DNA of 64,000 nt, from assembly GCA_030430495.1 (NCBI GenBank), contig JAUIKM010000024.1, positions 25,509 through 89,508 on the forward strand, in the 5' to 3' direction. Positions within the stretch are counted from its first letter, which is position 1. The number at the start of each line of letters is the position of its first letter. A model generated the notes under the pieces. It saw only the letters and a list, made by a program, of their open reading frames with translations. It was not told the origin of the DNA and did no database searches. Below, piece by piece: positions 1-8,989 of the stretch. The position numbers and the translations under genes were made by a program. The stretch comes from a bacterium (GTDB taxonomy: Bacteria; Bacteroidota; Ignavibacteria; Kapaibacteriales; UBA7675).

Positions 1-789
1 CAACTTGAAAGCAGCAAGGCGGAGCAGTTGTTGGCGCTACAGGCGCACGGGATTCGCACGCCGCACACGAATATTATCAACGACCGGCGCGAACTGCTGG
101 ACGCGGCCTATCGCATCGGCTACCCCTTGATTGTTAAACCGAATCGCGGCGGCAAGGGCACGGGCGTGCAACTCATTCACTCGCTGGCGGAGCTGAGTTA
201 CGCCGCGGCGCATTACGAGGACTGGAGCTCGCCCGACGGCATTAACCTGGTGCAGCAATACGTTAAACCGGCGGACGGCAGCATCACGCGCGTGGAGTTT
301 ATCGGCGGTGATTTTTACTACGCGGTGCGCGTTGACGCCACCGGCGGATTTGAACTGTGCCCGGCGGACGCATGCGAAATCCCCTTAAACAAGGCCTCTT
401 CTGATTTGACTCTTGTTAACCCCGCTGGTGCGGCAAACGAACCGGCCGCGACGCTCAACTCTGCCGGCGACGCTTTCTGCCCGGTGGGAACAGCGGGCGC
501 GTCCGCCGACAAGTTCAGCGTGATTCAGAATTACAGCAATCCCGACATCGAAAAGTACGAGCGTTTCCTGCTGGCCAACGGCATTGAAGTCGCCGCACTG
601 GAATACGTTCGCGCCGAGGACGGCACGCGCTACGTCTACGACGTCAATGTGAACACGAACTACAACCGCCGCGCGGAACAGGCCGCCGGAACTGTCAACG
701 GCATGCGCCGCCTGGCGGAGTTTCTGGGTCGGGAACTGCAGGCGCAGCAGCGCAAGGGCAGCGCGGCGCGCCTGCTGGAGGTGGTGTAG
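1..789 (+). CDS. ATP-grasp ligase, RimK-like (5' partial)
   Basis: The frame is open from the first base of the window, so the gene starts upstream and only about 262 C-terminal residues are seen. A glycine-rich ATP-binding stretch (KPNRGGKGTGVQ, about residues 47-58 of the visible part) and a late metal/ATP-binding strand (DVNVNTNYN, near 214-222) are hallmarks of the ATP-grasp fold. The order of motifs, with ELCPADAC in the middle and FLGREL near the end, resembles alpha-L-glutamate ligase/RimK-type enzymes, which join an amino acid to a carboxylate with ATP hydrolysis. A low-complexity Ala/Asn/Ser-rich insert follows ELCPADAC. The substrate cannot be read from the sequence. It converges on egtD; no functional link is shown. 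Confidence 0.75.
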   Translation, partial: QLESSKAEQLLALQAHGIRTPHTNIINDRRELLDAAYRIGYPLIVKPNRGGKGTGVQLIHSLAELSYAAAHYEDWSSPDGINLVQQYVKPADGSITRVEFIGGDFYYAVRVDATGGFELCPADACEIPLNKASSDLTLVNPAGAANEPAATLNSAGDAFCPVGTAGASADKFSVIQNYSNPDIEKYERFLLANGIEVAALEYVRAEDGTRYVYDVNVNTNYNRRAEQAAGTVNGMRRLAEFLGRELQAQQRKGSAARLLEVV

Positions 790-881
790 CAGCGCGTAAT
801 GGATGTAAAGACTTGTGATTTCCTGTGATTTCTCCAAGACTCTCCCCGGCGTGCGCAGGCCGGGGGGAGCGTTTAAATAAC

Positions 882-1060
882 GAGCCGCGAGCCCCGGGGG
901 CACACAGCTCATACGCAGTTTTGCACAATATTGATGTATTTGCATCCGCTCAGCGACCCAAACGGGTCGTTCAGTCAAAAAAATTGAACACGCCAGTTTT
1001 TGGCACGCACGTTTTTTGAGCTGTGAGCCCTGAGGGCACACAGCTCATCCGTCGTTTTGC
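882..1060. repeat. Pair of 43-bp direct repeats with hairpin
   Basis: Two copies, 882-924 and 1018-1060, match at 36 of 43 positions and lie 136 bp apart in the spacer between the ATP-grasp gene and egtD. Copy 2 folds into a hairpin (1018-1046): an 8-bp outer stem GAGCTGTG/CACAGCTC, one A-A mismatch, a 4-bp inner stem GCCC/GGGC and a TGA loop. Copy 1 keeps the right arm but its left arm has decayed. Immediately before copy 1, another GC-rich inverted repeat (842-869) could be a terminator for the ATP-grasp gene, though it lacks a clear T-run. The rest of 790-1093 shows no gene. Confidence 0.6.
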
Positions 1061-1093
1061 GTATTCTGGCCCGATCGCCGGGATCTCAGATCC

Positions 1094-2074
1094 TCAGACC
1101 TCCCACACGTAATCCACGATATTCCTCGCGCCGTCGTAGAACTTGCCGCCGACTGTGAACCCGTATTCTCGCGCCATCGCTTCTATCTGGCGCTCTGTGA
1201 ACTTGCGCGCCGTCTCCGTGTGTATCGCCTCCCAGGCGTCAAAATCCACCGTCATGTTTAAAGCTGCGATGTCTACCTGCTGTGGAATCAGACTGACGAT
1301 GCTGCTCTCGACCGTGCCGGCGATGGCATTGTAGGTCGTGTAGTACTGAAAGTTCTCCAGTTTAAAGTTGCCGCCGAACTCGGCGTTGATGCGTTTTAAC
1401 AGATTGAAGTTAAACCGCGCCGTGACGCCGGCCGCGTCGTTGTACGCGCGAACAAGTTGTTGCGGGTCTTTTTTCAGGTCGAAGCCCGTAAACACTTTAT
1501 CGCCCGGCTCCAGGCTGCGGCGCAGATTGGCCATGAAGTCGCGCAGTTCTTTTTGTTTAAAATTGCCGATGCTCGCGCCGAGGAACATTACAAATCGCGA
1601 GCCGGACTCCTCCGCGCGATTGCGCGGCACGCCCTGCTTGTAGTCCGTCACGTGCGGCTCCACCGCAAGTTGCGGCAGGCTGCCGCGCAGTTTGTCGATC
1701 AGCGCGTTGATTGCCGATTCGTTGAGGTCCACCGGCACGTAGCGAAAGGTAAAACCGCGTTGCAGCCAGTCGTCGATAATCACGCGCGTTTTTTCGCCGT
1801 CGCCCGCGCCGAGGTCGACAAGATCGACCGAACTTCCGTCGACCAGTTCAGCAATGGCGTCGCGGTGGAGCGAAAGAATCTCTTTTTCCGCGCGACCGGT
1901 GTAGTACTCCGGCTGCCGCAGAATTTGTTTAAACAGACTCCATCCTTCATTGTCGTAAATGTATTTACTGGGCAGTGATTTGCGTGCGCCGCTCAGACCC
2001 TCAATCACCGCTTCGGCAAATGGTCGCAATTCGGCAGAAATGTTCGGCGGCGGACTGTTGTATTCATCATTCAT
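1094..2074 (-). CDS. egtD: L-histidine N-alpha-methyltransferase (EgtD family)
   Basis: The 326-residue protein belongs to the EgtD family of SAM-dependent methyltransferases, which trimethylate histidine to hercynine, the first step of ergothioneine synthesis. Visible signs are the N-terminal KYIYDNEGWSLFKQI and PEYYTGRAE blocks (residues 38-62), the SAM-binding loop VDLGAGDGEKT (86-96) and the FLGASIGNF block near 165. Length is normal for the family. It lies 140 bp downstream of hisS on the same strand. No EgtB-like sulfoxide synthase is in the window, so the product could be hercynine itself or a related betaine; some family members use other substrates. Confidence 0.85.
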   Translation of the reverse strand: MNDEYNSPPPNISAELRPFAEAVIEGLSGARKSLPSKYIYDNEGWSLFKQILRQPEYYTGRAEKEILSLHRDAIAELVDGSSVDLVDLGAGDGEKTRVIIDDWLQRGFTFRYVPVDLNESAINALIDKLRGSLPQLAVEPHVTDYKQGVPRNRAEESGSRFVMFLGASIGNFKQKELRDFMANLRRSLEPGDKVFTGFDLKKDPQQLVRAYNDAAGVTARFNFNLLKRINAEFGGNFKLENFQYYTTYNAIAGTVESSIVSLIPQQVDIAALNMTVDFDAWEAIHTETARKFTERQIEAMAREYGFTVGGKFYDGARNIVDYVWEV

Positions 2075-2164
2075 GGTTCATAACGTTCCTGAAATGGAAA
2101 GAACTGGTGTTCGATGGTGTCGAATGCGAAAGTGGGGTAAACAAGAAAATCATGCTGCAAACAG

Positions 2165-2202
2165 GCCGGGAGCGGATCAGAAAATTCCTTGCCGCTCCCG
2201 GC
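2165..2202 (-). terminator. Inverted repeat downstream of hisS
   Basis: A perfect 11-bp inverted repeat (GCCGGGAGCGG / CCGCTCCCGGC) with a 16-nt loop lies 12 bp after the hisS stop codon on the minus strand. The bases after the stem are only weakly T-rich, so it may be a partial terminator or an mRNA-stabilising hairpin separating hisS from egtD. Confidence 0.5.
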
Positions 2203-2214
2203 ACGTGTTTGGCG

Positions 2215-3576
2215 TCACTTTCCGTCGGCGTGTAGTTTGCCGACCTGCGCGACCAGATCGGACAGGGCGACCTCATTCTGATCGCCCGTGTCGAGATGAC
2301 GCAACTGGACCACGCCGCGATCCAGCTCTTCATCCGACGCAATAACAACCGCGGGGAATCCGCGTTTGGCGCCGAACTTCATCTGGGCCTTTAACGATCG
2401 CTCCTCCAGATAAAGTTCCGTGTTAATATGCGCGTTGCGCAGCATAGTTGCAATTGTAAGATAGTCGCCCAGGCGCGCGCGGTTCATGACCGTTACCAAA
2501 ACCTGACTCGTGGTCGCCACGCCGCTCTCAATAATTCCGGCCTGAAACAGACGCGAAAGCAGGCGCGTCAGGCCGATCGAAATGCCGACGCCGGGCAGAC
2601 TGCGACGCGAGAAGTAACCGGCCAGGTTCTCATAACGACCGCCGGAACAGATGCTGCCGACCTCGGGATGTTTAACCAGCACCGTCTCGTAAATGGTTCC
2701 GGTGTAGTAATCCAGGCCGCGCACCACGCTTGTGTCCAGACTCCAGGCGGAATCCGGCACGCCCAGCAGCGCCAGGCTCTCGGCCACCGTGCGCAGTTCA
2801 TTCACACCTTCGACGAAGATCGCGTCATTGCACAAGGCGTCGAGTTTGTTTAACACGACTTCTTTGGACGGCTCCTGGTGCAGCGACATCAGGTCGATCA
2901 GGCTGGAAGATGTTTTGGCGTCGAGGCCCATCTTCAGCAGCTCGGCTTCGACTTTTTGCACGCCGATTTTTTCGAGCTTGTCCAGCGTGCGCAGCGCATT
3001 TCCGGCCGTGTCGGCGTTGATGCCCAGGTGTTTAACAAATCCTTGCAGCACCTTGCGGTTGTTAATCCGGATCAGGAATTCGCCGATATTCAACTCGCTG
3101 AACACCTGGTAAATCACGCTCGGAATTTCGGCGTCCGTCGTCAGGTCCAGCGCACCGTCGCCGATAGCGTCGATGTCACACTGGTAAAACTCGCGATAAC
3201 GGCCGGCCTGCGCGCGTTCGCCTCGCCAGACTTTCTGGATCTGGTAGCGGCGGAAGGGAAAACTCAGATCGTTGTAGTGTTCAGCCACGTAGCGCGCCAG
3301 CGGGACGGTCAGGTCAAAGTGCATAGCCAGTTTGGTGTCGTCCATGCCGGGGTCTTCCACCAGGCGATGAATGCCGTAGATCTCGCGTTCGCTGCCGCCC
3401 TTGGCCGTCAGCGTTTCCTCGCGTTCGATCGCCGGTGTTTCAATCGGCACAAAACCGAAGCGCTCGTAGCTGCTTCTGATCACATCGAGAAAGCGGTTCT
3501 CGACGATCTTTTCCTGCGGCAACCATTCGGGGAACCCGCTGATTGCCTTCGGTTTGATAATCTGGTTTTCACTCAT
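2215..3576 (-). CDS. hisS: Histidyl-tRNA synthetase
   Basis: This 453-residue class II aminoacyl-tRNA synthetase charges tRNA-His. Motif 1 and 2 regions are seen as HFDLTVPLARYVAEH and RRYQIQKVWRGERAQAGRYR. The histidine-specific signatures RGLDYYTGTIYE and SGGRYENLAGYF and the C-terminal anticodon-binding domain (from about residue 350) are present. Length is slightly above the common 420-430. It sits 42 bp downstream of the ammonia-lyase gene and is probably co-transcribed with it. The cognate tRNA-His gene is elsewhere in the window, at 43.9 kb. Confidence 0.96.
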   Translation of the reverse strand: MSENQIIKPKAISGFPEWLPQEKIVENRFLDVIRSSYERFGFVPIETPAIEREETLTAKGGSEREIYGIHRLVEDPGMDDTKLAMHFDLTVPLARYVAEHYNDLSFPFRRYQIQKVWRGERAQAGRYREFYQCDIDAIGDGALDLTTDAEIPSVIYQVFSELNIGEFLIRINNRKVLQGFVKHLGINADTAGNALRTLDKLEKIGVQKVEAELLKMGLDAKTSSSLIDLMSLHQEPSKEVVLNKLDALCNDAIFVEGVNELRTVAESLALLGVPDSAWSLDTSVVRGLDYYTGTIYETVLVKHPEVGSICSGGRYENLAGYFSRRSLPGVGISIGLTRLLSRLFQAGIIESGVATTSQVLVTVMNRARLGDYLTIATMLRNAHINTELYLEERSLKAQMKFGAKRGFPAVVIASDEELDRGVVQLRHLDTGDQNEVALSDLVAQVGKLHADGK

Positions 3577-3618
3577 GATAATTCATCTGTCCCGCAGAGG
3601 CGGGCAGCTCCGGATGTA

Positions 3619-5502
3619 TTACGGCAACACGCCAAGTTCGTCTATCGCCTGGCGGAAGCGCGCATCGTTGTTTAATACCTCGTTCATTGCTTCCATGCGT
3701 TCGTTCAGATATTCGTCGTCGACCATCGCACCGAATTGTTGCTCCAGCAGGTCGTAGATTTTGCCGGTCAGACCGCCGAGCGCAAATCGTTCGCGCGGCA
3801 GTGCGGCGGACGTCAGCTGGACGCCCTGCACGGCGCACATCAACTCGATGGCCAGCACGTAGCGCACGTTGGTGATAATTTTCGCCAGTTTGCGCGCGGA
3901 AAATCCACCCATGCTGACGTGATCCTCCTGATTGCCCGAGGAGGTAATCGAGTCGACGCTGGACGGATGCGCCAGCACTTTGTTTTCCGAGACCAGCGCG
4001 GCGGCCGTGTACTGCGCAATCATGAAACCGGAGTTCAGACCGCGTTTGTCCTTGTTTGCGCCGCTGAGTTCGCCGGGCAGGCCGTAACTCAGGTCGTCGT
4101 TCACCAGGGCAAAAATACGACGTTCGGAGATGTTGGCAATCTCGGCCATGGCAATCGACAGCGCGTCGAGCGGAATCGCCAGCGGCTGCCCGTGGAAATT
4201 GCCGCCGCTCACCGCCAGATATCCGCCCGCACCGTCGTCGACCACGACCGGATTGTCCGTGACCGCATTCATCTCCCGCTCCAGCACCGCTTTGGCGTAG
4301 GCAAAGGCCTCTTTCGACGCGCCGTGCACCTGCGGAATGCAACGGAAGGAGTAGCGATCCTGCACGCGGAAGACATAACTGATGTCCGTGCTCCACAGCG
4401 TGCGCAGGCGTTCGCTGGTTCTGGCCACGCCGTTGTGGTAGGGCTCTTCGGCGGCCTTATGATACGTTCCGCGCGCCGTCTGCGCGCGTTTGTCGGGGTC
4501 GGCGTAGAGTTCGCGGCTTTTGTCGGCCATCGCGATAACGCGAGCGCTGCCGGCCGTGGCGCGGCGCAGGTTCTCCGCCGTCAGGATCTGGCCTTTGTTT
4601 TCGCGCGCGCCGTTGAGGCGTGCATCGAAGGCGTCCAGCTCGCCCAATGTGGCTTCGAGGCTCAGCGCGCCGCCGGCGTCGGCTACTTTCAGCAGGTGAT
4701 CGGCGTCGTACAGCGCCAGCACGGCGACGCCCAGGATAAATGTCGCGCCGTTTGTGAGCGCCATGGCTTCTTTGGCCTGAAGGTCGATCGTTGTAAAAGG
4801 AGAGCTGCTGCCCGGCACACTGAATTGTGTGACTTTGACGCGATTGCGCGCGCGGAAGTCCGGCAGCGCTTCGTATTGTTCCAGCGTAATGGTGCGGCCG
4901 TCCTCGTCCACCATCACGGCCCGGCAGTGTTTAAGCGCTATGGCGCGGTTAATGCCAATTTCCCTGATGAGGATTCTGGCTTCCGGTTCGCCGATTAACA
5001 CGGAGCCGACATGCGCGAGCGGGGCCAGGTCTCCGCTGGCGCCCAGCGATCCGCGCTGCGGCACACAGGGGTGAATCCTGTTGTTTAACAGCTCCGTCAG
5101 TTTTTCCACCAGCTCCAGGCGCACGCCGGACTTGCCGATCATGAACGAATTGATTCGCAGCAGGATGGCCGCGCGCAGCACGTCGACGTCATAGGGCTCG
5201 CCGACGCCGGCGCTGTGCGACTTGATGTAGCGGCGTTGGAACTCCGCAATCTGATCGCGGTCGATCCGCACGCCTTTTAAGGAACCGACGCCCGTGTTAA
5301 AGCCGTAGATCGGCGGTGTTTTATCGTCGTCCAGCCATTTTTCCTGGATGTATCTGCGGACGTCGACAATTTTCTGAAGGGATTCCCGGTTCAGTTCGAC
5401 GGTCGGATACGGAGCATTGTTAACAGGCCTGGCGCACCTGACGACATCACCGATCGTCAGCGAATGGCCGTTTAACTCGATAGTGTTTTGTGAATTGTCC
5501 AT
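3619..5502 (-). CDS. hutH: Histidine/aromatic amino acid ammonia-lyase
   Basis: This is a member of the MIO-dependent lyase family (histidine, phenylalanine or tyrosine ammonia-lyases and related aminomutases). The tripeptide that cyclises into the MIO prosthetic group is in GSLGASGDLAPL (Ala-Ser-Gly at residues 155-157), and the conserved RVQDRYSFRCIPQVHG and GGNFHGQPLA blocks are present. At 627 residues it is over 100 longer than typical HutH (about 510); extra sequence lies around 200-230 and just before RVQD. The start is the ATG at 5502, preceded by GAGGTGG with 5-nt spacing; an in-frame GTG three codons earlier sits inside that ribosome-binding site. It leads a histidine-related set with hisS and egtD. 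Substrate specificity is inferred from context only. Confidence 0.85.
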   Translation of the reverse strand: MDNSQNTIELNGHSLTIGDVVRCARPVNNAPYPTVELNRESLQKIVDVRRYIQEKWLDDDKTPPIYGFNTGVGSLKGVRIDRDQIAEFQRRYIKSHSAGVGEPYDVDVLRAAILLRINSFMIGKSGVRLELVEKLTELLNNRIHPCVPQRGSLGASGDLAPLAHVGSVLIGEPEARILIREIGINRAIALKHCRAVMVDEDGRTITLEQYEALPDFRARNRVKVTQFSVPGSSSPFTTIDLQAKEAMALTNGATFILGVAVLALYDADHLLKVADAGGALSLEATLGELDAFDARLNGARENKGQILTAENLRRATAGSARVIAMADKSRELYADPDKRAQTARGTYHKAAEEPYHNGVARTSERLRTLWSTDISYVFRVQDRYSFRCIPQVHGASKEAFAYAKAVLEREMNAVTDNPVVVDDGAGGYLAVSGGNFHGQPLAIPLDALSIAMAEIANISERRIFALVNDDLSYGLPGELSGANKDKRGLNSGFMIAQYTAAALVSENKVLAHPSSVDSITSSGNQEDHVSMGGFSARKLAKIITNVRYVLAIELMCAVQGVQLTSAALPRERFALGGLTGKIYDLLEQQFGAMVDDEYLNERMEAMNEVLNNDARFRQAIDELGVLP

Positions 5503-6087
5503 TCTTTCCACCTCGTAAACTTAAGTGCAGTGAACGGCTCTGCGCCGGGCATCACGCTGAAATTGGACTACCAATGCACTCGGACCTGCTGCAATTAAAC
5601 AATCCGGCAAACTGGACGGGTTGATACTCCCGCGCACGGCGGTGGAATATCGCTCGCCCATTGTGAGTGCAAACTATGAAAAAGCAGACAATGCGCCCAC
5701 AGGTGCGTGGAAGAAAATTGGCCTGGCAACTGCCGGTACAGCCGGTGCAGGCGCATCAGTTCCGGACAAAGGCGGAACTTACACGCATTTTCCATTAAAG
5801 TCAAAATTATTTAACCCGACTTATTTTTACCGGCGCGCGGCGCTCCACACAGGCTCCTCAACAGCCGACTTGAGGCTGCCTTGAGGCTTCGCTCTCCCCT
5901 GCGGGCATAGCTTGCTTTATGACCTTTTTGTTTGTCGGCGGGATTTCAGCGTCTCGTCGCCGAGCGGCAGTCAACCGGAAGTTCAGTGACGAACAAAAAG
6001 AAAAAGCAAGCCACCGCTGTTTAAGTGCTCGGATTATTCGGGTCAGGCAGGACATCTCGACGCACAGGGGAATTTCCAGGGGTATTT
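5503..6087. other. Gene-free spacer with long inverted repeat
   Basis: No convincing gene is seen between the lyase and the next leftward gene. Two T-rich arms face each other: GCTTGCTTTatgaccTTTTT plus GTTTGTC at 5910-5936, and its inverted counterpart GACGAACAAAAAGAAAAAGC plus AAGC at 5988-6011, enclosing about 50 bp. Similar T-rich tracts recur at 8641-8670 and 54441-54460. Confidence 0.45.
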
Positions 6088-6102
6088 CTAGGGGTATTCG
6101 AG
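6064..6102. repeat. 12-bp tandem repeat at a stop codon
   Basis: Three imperfect 12-bp units (plus-strand consensus CAGGGGTATTTC) overlap the 3' end of the gene at 6088. On the coding strand the units read GAA TAC CCC TAG, AAA TAC CCC TGG, AAA TTC CCC TGT. The TAG stop therefore lies inside the first unit, and unit number or a single base would change the C-terminus. Confidence 0.55.
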
Positions 6103-6576
6103 CATTCCATTTTCATCGAGCGCAACGCCGTAGTGGGCATCGTATGCCAGTCGAGTTTTGCGGCACAGTAGTTCGAGCGTGGCGCGAGCCGAACGGACCG
6201 ACTCCACATCTGCGCGCAGTCGCGCCTTCCAGTTTTTGTCGAGAACCCTGTCATTCACCAAAGCAGATCGCAGTTGTTCACACAGGCAGGTATCTGAGTT
6301 TTCTTCCAGGATATAAACCAGCGGTGAGTCTTGTGTTGGTTGTTCGATGTTTAACTCCAACGTTGCCGCGTAGTAGTGAATTGCACGTTGCTCCGTGCGC
6401 TCCAACAGGACAAACATGTGATCCTGCAAGAGGACCTTGCAGAGAACTCTGGCCGAGTCCAGGACGGAGTTGGTCAGCACCGAACACAGTAATTTGCGCG
6501 GCTGAACCAGGCGCATGATAATCGGGTCTGGAAACAGTTCCTGAAGGTCGATCTCTATCTGTTTTCTCCTTTGCAT
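6088..6576 (-). CDS. Hypothetical protein (162 aa)
   Basis: Not recognised. The start is the ATG at 6576 because GGAGG lies 8 nt before it; the frame stays open 198 bp further upstream, but that part has no good start. The product is soluble-looking, mixed alpha/beta by eye, with five cysteines (including a CLC pair near residue 98) and no signal peptide or membrane segment. It ends in LEYP at a short tandem repeat. It is transcribed away from the TPR-like gene at 7031, with a 454-bp divergent spacer. Coding status rests on length, ribosome-binding site and codon use. Confidence 0.55.
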   Translation of the reverse strand: MQRRKQIEIDLQELFPDPIIMRLVQPRKLLCSVLTNSVLDSARVLCKVLLQDHMFVLLERTEQRAIHYYAATLELNIEQPTQDSPLVYILEENSDTCLCEQLRSALVNDRVLDKNWKARLRADVESVRSARATLELLCRKTRLAYDAHYGVALDENGMLEYP

Positions 6577-7030
6577 CTTTGTGTCCTCCAATGCTACAGA
6601 ATCGATTGCCGCCCCGAACGCCGAGAGTTTCGCTGACATCGAATCCGAAATTTTGGGCATACAGATGCCGGCCGAATTCCCCGTACCCGGCATGGAATCT
6701 GGTTCTGCGGCCACATGAGGCAACGCAAAACAGTCCGGCCGGAAATGCGCAATTCGATTGGCAGCGCTGTTCAATATTGTTTAGAACAATTTTAAATCCC
6801 CAGGAGGAGCGATGCCAAGTGAACATTTGGGGTTTGTTTGCCTTGTTTCTTTGAATTTTCAGCGTACTTTCGAAGGCAGACCCGGTATTCAGGCGACTTC
6901 ATGGCCGCCGAAGGTCCAAATATTGGCATATTCTGTTGTGCGATTCACGGCACTGAAGTACCTGATTTGGGCATCTTTTGGCAGTTACTGACGCGTTGAA
7001 CGAATCTGAACTAAAGGCAGGAAGTCCGGC
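6577..7030. other. Divergent spacer, no gene seen
   Basis: This 454-bp stretch separates two divergent genes and presumably holds both promoters. No terminator-like hairpin, tRNA or strong promoter match could be picked out. The base composition is more AT-rich towards 6850-6970. Confidence 0.4.
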
Positions 7031-8590
7031 ATGGAGATCATACGGCAGTTAAACGGTGTAATCCGCGCGTTTTCAAGCCGCAAAAACCCGGCGAAAAAGT
7101 ACCTTCTGCCGCCCGGGAACAACTCATCCAATTTGCTGGACTGCGTAATGTCCGGTCGTTTTGACAGTGAGGATGAGATTGCCAGATTTCTTTTCCCTGA
7201 GGATTCCCCGGACAACAGTAAATACCGTCAGACCAAACACGCTTTGATGCGCAAGCTCGAAACGCTGGTGTTGTTTCTGAACTTCGAAAATGCGACCGAC
7301 CTGGACTGGCAGAGGAAGCTCTACAAGGTTCGTCGCGATCTCCTGATCGCCGAGGTCATGCGCTGGACGCGCAACTACGCTGCCGCGCATTTTTTTGTTA
7401 AACGAGCCGTGAAAACAGCCGAAAAATTTGACTTCACTCATGAGAGAATTTTTTGTTATGAAAAGTTGAGCCATTACTACGCAAGCAGGTCGGATCACAA
7501 CGCCTATTCCATAAACGACCGGAAATTGGTCAACGCCCTGGAAAAGTTCAGTGCCGAACAACACTCCAGAAGATGGTTCACGCGCCTGCGCCTCGAGTTG
7601 CAACAGCGCACCAATCTGCCGGAACACATTCTTGACGAATTTCAAGCGGCCCTGCCTCTTCTCGATGCGAATCGCCTGCGCATCAAGTCGGGAGAGCTGC
7701 ATTTACACTACGCAGAAATATCCGCGCAGGTATTCTCGCAACGGGAAAACTACAAAGATGCTGTTGGTGTATTTGAAGAGTTAAGGGAATTCCTGGCGGC
7801 GAATCCGGAAAAAGTCTACAAGTGGATTCCTGGTTTAACCTATTCCAGGCTCAGTTGTTTTAATCTGTGCCTACGCAATTTTGATGAGGCCGAAAAATAC
7901 GCGGAATTGGCGCTGGAGGCATCCACAATCAATTCTTTCAACTGGTTTCTGGCGTCGCAGGAATACATGATAGTCTGCCTTCACTCCCGCAATTACCGCC
8001 GGGCTGCCGAACTATTTAAAACGGCACTTCAACAACCAAACTTTCACAATCGAGAAAGTTCCGTGCGTTTAAAGACACATGGAACCTTCGAGGCATACCT
8101 GAGACTGTTCCTGGATGACGATAGTGTTCTGCCGCGGGAGGTGACAGTCTGGCCGGAATTTTCTCCCTTAAACATCACTCTCGACGGCCTCGACATTCCA
8201 CAGGACACACGTGCAGGCATGTTATTATCCGCAGTACCGTACATTCTGATACACTACCTCAAACACCGCATGTTTGAACTTGTTGAGTCCAGGTTGCAAT
8301 CCGCTGGATACTATGTCAAGAAATATTCACGGAGTGAAACTGTTCGTCGACGCTTCCCCCGTCTATTATGTTTCATACAACTGTTTGGAATCATGGTTGA
8401 CTGTGAATATCGGTTCGACGCAACGCTCAAGAAATCGGCTCCACTTCTGGCAAAGCTTGAGTCAATGTACAAGAAAGCCGGTGGACAAGATGACATGATC
8501 GAATTTGCGCCATTCCAGCATGTCTGGGAATTGGCCTTAAAGGAGCTACAGAAGATCGAAGCAGAAGGACTGTTTACCAGGCCGCGTTAG
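7031..8590 (+). CDS. TPR-like helical repeat protein, unknown function
   Basis: Unrecognised 519-residue protein, predicted cytoplasmic, without signal peptide or membrane segment. From about residue 95 onward it shows amphipathic helical pairs with TPR-like spacing (for example AAAHFFVKRAVKTAEKF, DAVGVFEELREFL, DEAEKYAELALEAS, RRAAELFKTALQQP). The N-terminal 90 residues contain a basic patch and a KYRQTKHALMRKLETLVLFL segment that could be a small helical domain. The ATG at 7031 follows AGGAAG at about 7 nt. Proteins of this general build (short N-terminal region plus degenerate TPRs) often act as scaffolds or regulators; that is inference. It is a monocistronic neighbour of the divergent gene at 6088-6576. 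Confidence 0.7.
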   Translation: MEIIRQLNGVIRAFSSRKNPAKKYLLPPGNNSSNLLDCVMSGRFDSEDEIARFLFPEDSPDNSKYRQTKHALMRKLETLVLFLNFENATDLDWQRKLYKVRRDLLIAEVMRWTRNYAAAHFFVKRAVKTAEKFDFTHERIFCYEKLSHYYASRSDHNAYSINDRKLVNALEKFSAEQHSRRWFTRLRLELQQRTNLPEHILDEFQAALPLLDANRLRIKSGELHLHYAEISAQVFSQRENYKDAVGVFEELREFLAANPEKVYKWIPGLTYSRLSCFNLCLRNFDEAEKYAELALEASTINSFNWFLASQEYMIVCLHSRNYRRAAELFKTALQQPNFHNRESSVRLKTHGTFEAYLRLFLDDDSVLPREVTVWPEFSPLNITLDGLDIPQDTRAGMLLSAVPYILIHYLKHRMFELVESRLQSAGYYVKKYSRSETVRRRFPRLLCFIQLFGIMVDCEYRFDATLKKSAPLLAKLESMYKKAGGQDDMIEFAPFQHVWELALKELQKIEAEGLFTRPR

Positions 8591-8894
8591 ATTGATGATT
8601 ACAACAGATTCCCTGGAACGCTTGGCGCCGACTTGCGGTTTGTGGCTTGCTTTTTTCTTTTTGTTCACTGTTGAATCTGCAGCAATCAGAGGAATTAACA
8701 TTGTACAGCAGTGCAACATCATGCGTTGAACGATTGTTCACATATCACCCGCTGCCAAACAAAATCATCATGGAGCCTGAGATGCGAACTTGGTGAAGCA
8801 GCTCAAAGCGGTCAGGGTGATACTGCCGGCAATTTCCTGCGCAGACTGGAGCGCCTGCAATTCACACATAATTAACAACTTGGCAATTGATCAG
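8591..8894. other. Spacer before tRNA-Arg
   Basis: About 300 bp without a gene. It contains the T-rich tract GGCTTGCTTTTTTCTTTTTG plus TTC at 8644-8666, which may serve as a U-rich 3' end for the upstream gene and matches a motif seen twice more in the window. Confidence 0.35.
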
Positions 8895-8968
8895 CGGTCC
8901 CGAGAGGACTCGAACCTCCGACACCAGGTTTAGGAAACCTGTGTTCTATCCAGCTGAACTACGGGACC
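8895..8968 (-). tRNA. tRNA-Arg (anticodon CCT)
   Basis: The minus strand folds into a full cloverleaf: acceptor stem GGTCCCG/CGGGACC, D arm with AGCTGGAT, anticodon stem CAGGT/ACCTG with loop TTCCTAA (anticodon CCT, reading AGG), and T arm GGAGG TTCGAGT CCTCT. The discriminator base is G. CCA is not encoded, so it must be added by nucleotidyltransferase. Confidence 0.95.
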
Positions 8969-8989
8969 AATTTCCGCGCCGCGGCGCAC

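Noticed and set aside
3736..4998. 420-codon plus-strand frame opposite the ammonia-lyase
   Set aside because: Antisense shadow without domain or start signal.
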